Assembly: GCA_018067055.1 (NCBI GenBank)
Contig: JAGPVK010000106.1
Coordinates: 1-12,201, forward strand
Origin: Sphingomonadales bacterium
Lineage (GTDB): Bacteria > Pseudomonadota > Alphaproteobacteria > Sphingomonadales > Sphingomonadaceae
DNA: 12,201 nt
Reading direction: 5' to 3'
This document shows, one piece after another, positions 7,636 to 12,201 of this stretch (positions are counted from its first letter, which is position 1; every line of letters starts with the position of its first letter). The notes beneath the pieces were generated by a model. That model had not been told where the DNA came from, made no database searches, and saw only the letters and a list, made by a program, of their open reading frames with translations. The position numbers and the translations under genes are program-made.

Positions 7636-8040
7636 ATGATTGGATTGGTTCTCGTGACACACGGGCATCTGGCAACCGAGTTTGTCATTGCCATGGAGCA
7701 TGTCGTCGGCCCGCAAAAGGCGATCGCCGCGATCGGCATTGGCGCGCGTGACGACATGGAAGAACGCCGGCAGGAAATTGCCGATTGCATCGCCAAGGTT
7801 GATTCCGGCGAAGGCGTCATCATTTTGACCGACCTGTTTGGCGGCACACCATCCAATCTGGCGATTTCGCTGATGGAAAAAGGCAAGGTCGAAGTCATCG
7901 CCGGTGTGAACCTGCCGATGCTGATCCGGCTCGATGGTGTTCGCAAATCCATGGATGTTGTCTCTGCCATCGCTGCCGCCAAGGAAGCCGGTCAGAAATA
8001 TATCAGCGTCGCCTCGGAAATCCTGGGCAGCGACGCGTGA
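7636..8040 (+). CDS. PTS EIIA component, mannose/fructose (EIIA-Man) type
   Basis: The 134-residue protein is a single EIIA-Man domain, which accepts phosphate from HPr on a histidine. The N-terminus GLVLVTHGHLA (3-13) holds the phosphorylated His9. ILTDLFGGTPSN (63-74) and GVNLPML (90-96) are the other hallmark segments of the fold. No EIIB or EIIC gene is present in the window, so the protein is probably a phosphorylation-state reporter rather than part of a sugar permease. In alphaproteobacteria with this 'incomplete PTS' the equivalent gene lies in the same position between rapZ and the HPr gene. It starts 5 bp after rapZ, with AGGGAA upstream at a slightly long distance. Its TGA overlaps the GTG of the HPr gene (GTGA). 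Confidence 0.94.
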   Translation: MIGLVLVTHGHLATEFVIAMEHVVGPQKAIAAIGIGARDDMEERRQEIADCIAKVDSGEGVIILTDLFGGTPSNLAISLMEKGKVEVIAGVNLPMLIRLDGVRKSMDVVSAIAAAKEAGQKYISVASEILGSDA

Positions 8041-8315
8041 GCGAATATCGTAAAACCGTCGAGATCACCAACAGCCGTGGCTTGCACGCAAGAGCAAGCG
8101 CGAAATTCGTTACCTATGCCAGCAAGTTGCCCGACGGCGTCGACGTCAGGGTAGCGAAGGACGGCACCGAGGTGACCGGGACGTCGATCATGGGCCTGAT
8201 GATGCTGGGTGCCGCCAAGGGCGACAGTATCGAGATTATCGTTTCCGGCGAACAGGCAGAGAGCGCGCTCGAAAAAATGACGGGTCTGGTCGTCGACGGC
8301 TTCGGCGAAGACTGA
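8037..8315 (+). CDS. ptsH: Phosphocarrier protein HPr
   Basis: HPr relays phosphate from enzyme I to EIIA domains and is also the target of HprK. The 92-residue product carries the active-site motif SRGLHARASAKFV (13-25) with His17 as the phosphocarrier residue. It also has TGTSIMGLMMLGAAKG (47-62), with Ser50 as the regulatory phosphorylation site. Both sites are intact, so control by the HprK encoded at 6243 is plausible. The start is GTG at 8037, overlapping the EIIA stop; no ATG lies nearby in frame before the first strand, so the GTG is well supported. Enzyme I is not encoded in this window. The RNA methyltransferase gene follows after 4 bp. In some relatives the gene is called npr or ptsO; the symbol is by function, not orthology proof. 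Confidence 0.94.
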   Translation: MSEYRKTVEITNSRGLHARASAKFVTYASKLPDGVDVRVAKDGTEVTGTSIMGLMMLGAAKGDSIEIIVSGEQAESALEKMTGLVVDGFGED

Positions 8316-8319
8316 CCGC

Positions 8320-9123
8320 ATGCGCCACCAGATTACCGGCTTTTCCAATCCGACGATAAAGCGGCTGCGAAGCCTGCGCGAGAAAAAGCATCGCAAACGC
8401 GAAGGCCTGTTTCTCGCAGAAGGCCTCCGGATTTTGACCGAGGCACTGGACAGCGGCAGAACCCCGCGAATATTGGTGGTGGTCGAAGATAGCGAACTCC
8501 ATCCGCTCGCGCAGAAAATAGAGGATGCCACGATCGCCGCTGGTGGTGATGTGATCGAAACCAGCGAAGCGATCATCGCCAAACTCTCTGGCAAATCCAA
8601 CCCGCAATCGATTATCGGCATCTATCCCGATCATCCTGTTGCGCTCGAGGAACTGGATCGATCGGAGTCCAATATCTGGCTGGTCGCACAGGCGCTCCGC
8701 GACCCCGGCAATCTCGGCACGATCTTGCGCACCGGCGATGCGGTTGGCGCGGGCGGCCTGATCCTGATCGACGATTGCGTCGATCCCTTTTCGGTCGAAG
8801 CGGTGCGCGCCAGCATGGGCGCCATTTTCACCCAGAAAATCGCCCAGGCTCGCTGGCCGGAGTTTCTATCGTGGCTGCGCAATGGTCCCGGCGAACTGGT
8901 CGGCACCAGTCTGAACACCGAAAATGACTATCAGTCGGTCCGCTACAAGCAACCGACATTCCTGCTGATCGGCAACGAAGCGCAGGGCTTGCCGGAGGAT
9001 TATGAGGCGGCCTGCGACACGCTGGTCAAGATGCCGATGATGGGCAAGGCGGACAGCCTCAACGCCGCCGTGGCCGCCTCGGTCATGGCTTATGAGGTGC
9101 TGAACCAGAGCCGCCAGAGATAG
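8320..9123 (+). CDS. TrmH/SpoU-family RNA 2'-O-methyltransferase
   Basis: The 267-residue protein is an S-adenosylmethionine-dependent ribose methyltransferase of the SPOUT superfamily. The N-terminal part (about 1-105) resembles the substrate-binding domain of this family, with a basic segment REKKHRKREGLFLAEG (20-35). The catalytic knot has motif 1 LRDPGNLGTILRT (126-138), motif 2 LIGNEAQGLP (216-225) and motif 3 MPMMGKADSLNAAVAASVMAYE (238-259). These residues form the cofactor-binding trefoil knot. Whether it methylates rRNA or tRNA cannot be told. It follows the HPr gene by 4 bp, so it is likely the last gene of the chvI operon or shares its transcript. A functional link to the PTS genes is not evident. 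It is complete with all family motifs. Confidence 0.93.
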   Translation: MRHQITGFSNPTIKRLRSLREKKHRKREGLFLAEGLRILTEALDSGRTPRILVVVEDSELHPLAQKIEDATIAAGGDVIETSEAIIAKLSGKSNPQSIIGIYPDHPVALEELDRSESNIWLVAQALRDPGNLGTILRTGDAVGAGGLILIDDCVDPFSVEAVRASMGAIFTQKIAQARWPEFLSWLRNGPGELVGTSLNTENDYQSVRYKQPTFLLIGNEAQGLPEDYEAACDTLVKMPMMGKADSLNAAVAASVMAYEVLNQSRQR

Positions 9124-9174
9124 TTTGGCGTTCCTGCCTTCTCTATGGTAGCTTGCTACGCGGAGGGGTATATC

Positions 9175-9582
9175 ATGAAAAATAAAATAGCATTGTCATC
9201 GCTTGCCGCACTGGCGCTCACCGCTTGCGGATCACCGGCCGAGAAACCGGTCGCCGAAGAAAAACTGGGCGACTATAGCGCCATCGGAACCGAGCCGGGC
9301 TGGGCTGTCGAGATCAAGAGCGACGAGATCGCTTTCTCCTCGCAGAACGGGAAAGACTTCAAGCTGCCGGTTGAGCGGGCGAAAAAAACCGACATAGGCT
9401 GGGAAGTCAGAGGCTTTTCCGGCACGGACAATATCAACATCTATATCACCAGCGATGAAAAATGCAGCGATGGCATGAGCGATCGCAGCTATGCCGATAC
9501 GGTGAAGGTCCAGGCCAGCGACAACGGTACGTTGAACGGCTGCGGCGGCACCGTTACCGAAGGACCGGATGGCCCACCCTAG
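9175..9582 (+). CDS. Putative lipoprotein, COG3650-like
   Basis: The 135-residue product has a lipoprotein signal peptide: basic start (KNK), hydrophobic core and lipobox LTAC, with cleavage before Cys18. The mature domain has GTEPGW (38-43), resembling the GTEPFW motif of a widespread family of small envelope proteins (COG3650 in my memory). It also has CSDGMSDRSY (97-106) and LNGCGG (120-125), both characteristic of that family. Cys97 and Cys123 could form a disulfide. The function is unknown. ATG 9175 is chosen over the upstream ATG at 9145 because it is preceded by AGGGG (9164-9168) at a 6-nt gap and starts the signal peptide cleanly. The gene lies 51 bp after the methyltransferase gene; no convincing promoter was found in between. 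It converges on rmuC with 3 bp between stops. Confidence 0.82.
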   Translation: MKNKIALSSLAALALTACGSPAEKPVAEEKLGDYSAIGTEPGWAVEIKSDEIAFSSQNGKDFKLPVERAKKTDIGWEVRGFSGTDNINIYITSDEKCSDGMSDRSYADTVKVQASDNGTLNGCGGTVTEGPDGPP

Positions 9583-9585
9583 GAG

Positions 9586-10965
9586 CTATTCCGCCGCCTC
9601 GTCGCCAATCTCGCGATCATCTTCGATCAGCTTTTCCGATACCGCTTCGCTGTAACGGGGAAGAGCCTCGATTTCCGGCACGGGCTCGAGTTCCTTCTTG
9701 CCGGTCTCGATTTGCAGCTCGGCGAACTTGCGCCCAGTCGCCATGATATTGCGCTCGAAGCTGCCGACGAATTTATTGTAATTGCCGACCGCGCTTCCCA
9801 GCCCCGAACCCATGCGCTTCAGATGTTCGCCGGCGACCGCAAGCCGGTCATACATTTCCTTGCCCAGCTGCCCGATCTGCTTGGCCTCTGCCGCCATCTT
9901 CTCCTGCCGCCAGACACCGGCAACAGTCCGCGCGATCGCGACCAGATTGGTCGGCGTCGCCAGCAGCACCTTTTTCTCGAACGCATGATCCCACAAGGTC
10001 GGCTCATGCTCGAGCGCGGCGGCGAGAAAATGCTCGCCCGGAACAAACATGATCACATAGTCCGGCGCGTCCTCGAACTGGTCCCAATAGGCTTTTTTCG
10101 ACAGGCCATCGATATGCGCTTTCATTGAATTGCAATGGCGCGCCATGGCAAAGCTGCGCGCGGCCTCGTCTTCCGCCTCGAACGCATCCTGATAGTCGTT
10201 TAGCGAGACCTTGGCATCGATCACCAGCTTGCGCCCGCCGGGTACATTGATCACCGCATCGGGCCGCAGTCGGCCCTCGTCGGTGTCGATGCTCTGCTCG
10301 GTGACAAAATCGGTATGCTCGGACAGGCCGCAGCTTTCGAGCACATTCTTCAGCTGCTGCTCACCCCAGCGGCCGCGCGATTTCGGCGCGTTGCGCAGAG
10401 AATTGACCAGCCGCGCCGCTTCCTGCTGCACCCTGTCCTGCCCCTGCCGTACCTGCTCGATGGTCGCGCTGATCCCGGCATAGGATTCGGTCCGCTCTTT
10501 CTCGATCTTGGTGATCGAGGCTTCGTAGGTCGCAAGACGCTCGTGCACCGGCTGCAACAGCTTGGCGATCTTCTCGCCGCCCTTCTCATTGGCCTGGTCA
10601 AAGCGCTGGTCGGCGCGTTCGAGAAACTGACGCTGCGCCGTCTCCAGCATTTTCGAACCGATCTCGGAAAATTGCGCCGACAAGGCCTCTTTCGCTTCCA
10701 GCAATTGCTGCATCTGCTTTTCATGATTGCGGGCATCGGCCTGCAACGCCGCCAGCTCGGTCTTCGCCGCATCGCGTTCGTCACGGACGCCGTCGAGCGT
10801 GATCCGCAGCGCATCGGTCGCCTGGGCGGCTTCCTTTGCCGACTGAACGGCATCTCTGGTCGCTTGCGCGGCATCCTTGGCCGGCTTGCCACCGATAACC
10901 CAGCCCAGCGCCAGACCGCCCAGAAGAGCGAAAACAATAGCGATGGTGGTGGTGATCGGGTCCAA
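9586..10965 (-). CDS. rmuC: DNA recombination protein RmuC
   Basis: RmuC proteins limit inversion at short inverted repeats in E. coli and are predicted nucleases of the PD-(D/E)XK fold. The 459-residue product has an N-terminal membrane anchor (about 5-25) and a long Ala/Gln/Glu-rich coiled coil (about 28-185). The RmuC domain follows, containing KSRGRWGEQQL (195-205), RLRPDAVI (232-239), the nuclease-like VIDAKVSL (248-255) and MFVPGEHFLAAA (306-317). The C-terminal tail is acidic. The start is TTG at 10965: AAAGAGAG lies a few bases upstream and it places the membrane helix at the very N-terminus; the next in-frame ATG is past residue 80. The gene is downstream of def on the same strand, separated by 231 bp that contain the inverted repeat, so co-transcription is possible but not assured. 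Confidence 0.94.
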   Translation of the reverse strand: MDPITTTIAIVFALLGGLALGWVIGGKPAKDAAQATRDAVQSAKEAAQATDALRITLDGVRDERDAAKTELAALQADARNHEKQMQQLLEAKEALSAQFSEIGSKMLETAQRQFLERADQRFDQANEKGGEKIAKLLQPVHERLATYEASITKIEKERTESYAGISATIEQVRQGQDRVQQEAARLVNSLRNAPKSRGRWGEQQLKNVLESCGLSEHTDFVTEQSIDTDEGRLRPDAVINVPGGRKLVIDAKVSLNDYQDAFEAEDEAARSFAMARHCNSMKAHIDGLSKKAYWDQFEDAPDYVIMFVPGEHFLAAALEHEPTLWDHAFEKKVLLATPTNLVAIARTVAGVWRQEKMAAEAKQIGQLGKEMYDRLAVAGEHLKRMGSGLGSAVGNYNKFVGSFERNIMATGRKFAELQIETGKKELEPVPEIEALPRYSEAVSEKLIEDDREIGDEAAE

Positions 10966-11075
10966 TTTAACTCTCTTTCCGACAAGAACGAAAAGGGAAC
11001 CTAGGAGCGTTTTGGGGAATAGGCAATAGTCGTCAATCCGGGAGCAACGATACAGAGCGGTACATTAGCGAGATG

Positions 11076-11146
11076 CCGTTCGTCCTGAGCCTGTCGAAGG
11101 ACAGATCTAGCCGATAGGTGCACTTCGACAAGCTCAGTGCGAACGG
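11076..11146. repeat. Imperfect inverted repeat (dispersed REP-like element)
   Basis: The left arm at 11076-11102 reads CCGTTCGTCCTGAGCCTGTC and then GAAGGAC. The reverse complement of the right arm (11119-11146) reads CCGTTCGCACTGAGCTTGTC and then GAAGTGCA. Across the first 24 positions about 21 match, and the arms are separated by about 16 bases. The repeat lies in the 231-bp gap between def and rmuC. Reading the left arm gives the peptide VLSLSKD, which I recognise from many falsely annotated short ORFs in sphingomonads and other proteobacteria. It could fold into a long hairpin in a def-rmuC transcript. The rest of the gap (10966-11075 and 11147-11196) shows no gene. Confidence 0.8.
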
Positions 11147-11196
11147 AATGAAATTCAGGGCGAATGAAATGGGATAAAGTGTGAAATCAACCGGCC

Positions 11197-11763
11197 TTAA
11201 GCCGCGATCCCGTGTTCCTTGCGCAAGTTCGCCAGCTTCTTCAGCACCATTTGCCGCTTCAGCCGTGACAGATGGTCGATGAACAATATCCCTTCGAGAT
11301 GGTCCATCTCGTGCTGCAGACAGGTCGCCAGCAGGCCTTCGATCTGCTCTTCATATTGCTTGCCGTCCGCATCCTGCCAGCGCGCGGTAATCGTGGCGGG
11401 GCGCTCGACCTCGGCATATTGATCGGGCACCGACAGACAGCCTTCGCTGTAGATATTCAGATCCTCGGAAGGGTCGAGTATCTCGGGATTGATGAACACC
11501 CGCGGATCGTTGATCACGCCATGGTCATGGTCGCAATGTTCGCCATGCTCATGCTCGTGCGGCACCGGTTCCTGCAGGTCGATCACCAGCACCCGTTTGG
11601 GCACACCAACCTGAATCGCGGCCAGACCAATGCCCGGTGCGTCATACATGGTTTCAAACATGTCCTTGATCAGTGTCTTCAATTCGTCATCGAACACCGT
11701 AACGGGTTCGGAAACTAATTTCAGGCGCGGATCAGGCACCTCGAGGATCGGTAATATAGCCAT
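11197..11763 (-). CDS. def: Peptide deformylase with a His-rich insertion
   Basis: Peptide deformylase removes the formyl group from the N-terminal methionine of new proteins. All three family motifs are present in the 188-residue product: GIGLAAIQ (44-51), EGCLSVP (107-113, metal ligand Cys109) and QHEMDHLEG (150-158, metal ligands His151 and His155, catalytic Glu152). Between two strands, at residues 67-83, there is an insertion rich in His (positions 69, 71, 73, 76, 79 and 81), plus Cys77. Most deformylases have only a short turn here, and the insertion accounts for the slightly greater length. ATG 11763 gives the standard MAILPILEVPDPRL start. No strong Shine-Dalgarno is seen. The insert may bind metal, perhaps helping load the active-site iron or zinc; this is inference. 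Enzyme identity is certain. Confidence 0.96.
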   Translation of the reverse strand: MAILPILEVPDPRLKLVSEPVTVFDDELKTLIKDMFETMYDAPGIGLAAIQVGVPKRVLVIDLQEPVPHEHEHGEHCDHDHGVINDPRVFINPEILDPSEDLNIYSEGCLSVPDQYAEVERPATITARWQDADGKQYEEQIEGLLATCLQHEMDHLEGILFIDHLSRLKRQMVLKKLANLRKEHGIAA

Positions 11764-11824
11764 GGCTCAAATTTAGGGATTGTGCCGGGATTCGTCAAGC
11801 TGCGAGGACCAATGTCCGGGCCAA

Positions 11825-11861
11825 TGAAAAGGCGTGCGATCCATTGTGGACCGCACGCCTT
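11825..11861 (-). terminator. Intrinsic terminator of the TonB-dependent receptor gene
   Basis: On the minus strand, a 10-bp perfect stem AAGGCGTGCG/CGCACGCCTT (11861-11852 and 11838-11829) extends inward, after one mismatch, through TCCA/TGGA around a 3-base loop. It is followed by TTTTC (11830-11826), a short U-tract. It lies 27 bases after the receptor's stop codon at 11888, in the correct orientation. In the plus direction there is no T-run, so it probably works for the minus strand only. Confidence 0.85.
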
Positions 11862-11887
11862 GTCGTCATCCAAGTCTGTGGCTGGAT

Positions 11888-12201
11888 CTAGAAGCGGCCA
11901 CGCACCGTGATGCCATAGGTTCTTGGTTCAGCGAGGAATGCCGAATAGGTTTGCTGCGATGCGACAAATGGCGTGTTGAACGCAACCTGCGAATAATCGA
12001 CATTGAACATATTCTGTACCCAGCCTTCGATCGCCCATGCTTCATCCGGACCACGAACGCCGATCCGCCCGTTGACCAGCGTGAACCCGTCCTGTTCCTT
12101 GCCATACAGCAAATCCGAACCGGTGTTATAGTCGCTGGTCGTACGAGCGTTCACATAGAATAGACCGGTCAGCCCGCTATTTCCGATTGGCGGGGTATAG
12201 G
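11888..12201 (-). CDS. TonB-dependent outer-membrane receptor, C-terminal fragment
   Basis: The gene enters from the right edge; the last 104 codons are visible. The frame continues without a stop to 12201, so the internal Met at 12154 is not a start. The sequence alternates polar and aromatic residues as in beta strands. It contains LVNGRIGVRG and then WAIEGWVQNMFNVDY, the 'N-x-F(N/D)xxY' element found near the end of many TonB receptors. It ends TYGITVRGRF with the C-terminal phenylalanine needed for outer-membrane insertion. Such receptors import iron chelates, vitamins or glycans with energy from TonB; the substrate cannot be judged from the last strands. An intrinsic terminator follows the stop. 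Confidence 0.88.
   Translation of the reverse strand, partial: YTPPIGNSGLTGLFYVNARTTSDYNTGSDLLYGKEQDGFTLVNGRIGVRGPDEAWAIEGWVQNMFNVDYSQVAFNTPFVASQQTYSAFLAEPRTYGITVRGRF

Noticed and set aside
9124..9174. Possible promoter before the lipoprotein gene (TATGGT at 9144, TTGGCG at 9125)
   Set aside because: The spacing between the two elements is only 13 nt, so they do not form a sigma-70 promoter.
10315..11004. Plus-strand open frame opposite rmuC
   Set aside because: It mirrors the coiled-coil coding region of rmuC and has a low-complexity Leu/Arg/Gln-rich translation.
11074..11118. Short ORF reading MPFVLSLSKDRSSR
   Set aside because: This peptide is the translation of a dispersed inverted-repeat arm, not a gene.
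1..12201. CRISPR arrays, tRNA or rRNA genes, transposases, phage or defence genes
   Set aside because: None was seen: no regularly spaced repeats, no tRNA-like or rRNA sequence, and every long gene has a housekeeping or regulatory assignment.

Overview
The window looks like the chromosome of an alphaproteobacterium, most probably a sphingomonad. Three things suggest this: the ChvI/ChvG - HPr kinase - RapZ - EIIA - HPr gene order beside pckA is an alphaproteobacterial arrangement; the peptide deformylase carries a His-rich insert that I recall from sphingomonad homologues; and a dispersed inverted repeat, whose arms translate as 'VLSLSKD', is frequent in these genomes. The genus assignment is inference from memory. 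Both edges cut genes, and the window is otherwise almost fully coding.

Layout. (1) 1-182, minus: the first 60 codons of a cysteine desulfurase, divergent from an alpha/beta hydrolase (326-982, plus). (2) A small two-helix membrane protein (985-1188, minus) is convergent with the hydrolase. It is followed by a 253-residue protein of unknown function (1381-2142, plus), with a short upstream ORF in front of it. (3) pckA (2149-3744, minus), an ATP-dependent PEP carboxykinase, is divergent from a tightly packed regulatory operon. (4) The operon (3984-9123, plus) runs chvI, chvG, hprK, rapZ, EIIA (mannose/fructose type), HPr and a SpoU-type RNA methyltransferase. Most junctions overlap or are separated by a few bases. 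A lipoprotein gene (9175-9582) with its own strong ribosome-binding site follows. (5) rmuC (9586-10965, minus) and def (11197-11763, minus) are separated by an intergenic region holding the inverted repeat. (6) 11888-12201, minus, is the C-terminal end of a TonB-dependent outer-membrane receptor, followed by a clear intrinsic terminator.

How the genes work together. The core is a regulatory module. ChvG senses envelope or acid conditions and phosphorylates ChvI. HPr kinase sets the Ser-phosphorylation state of HPr. EIIA and HPr form an incomplete phosphotransferase chain, with no permease components visible here, so it is probably regulatory rather than a sugar transporter. RapZ is a nucleotide-binding regulator. 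The adjacent gluconeogenic gene pckA is a plausible target, since carbon state and envelope signalling are linked this way in rhizobia and Brucella. I do not see a convincing previously undescribed system. The items most worth a second look are the coupled short ORF before the unknown protein at 1381, the His-rich insert in peptide deformylase, the dispersed inverted repeat, and a repeated hexamer overlapping the putative chvI -35 element.
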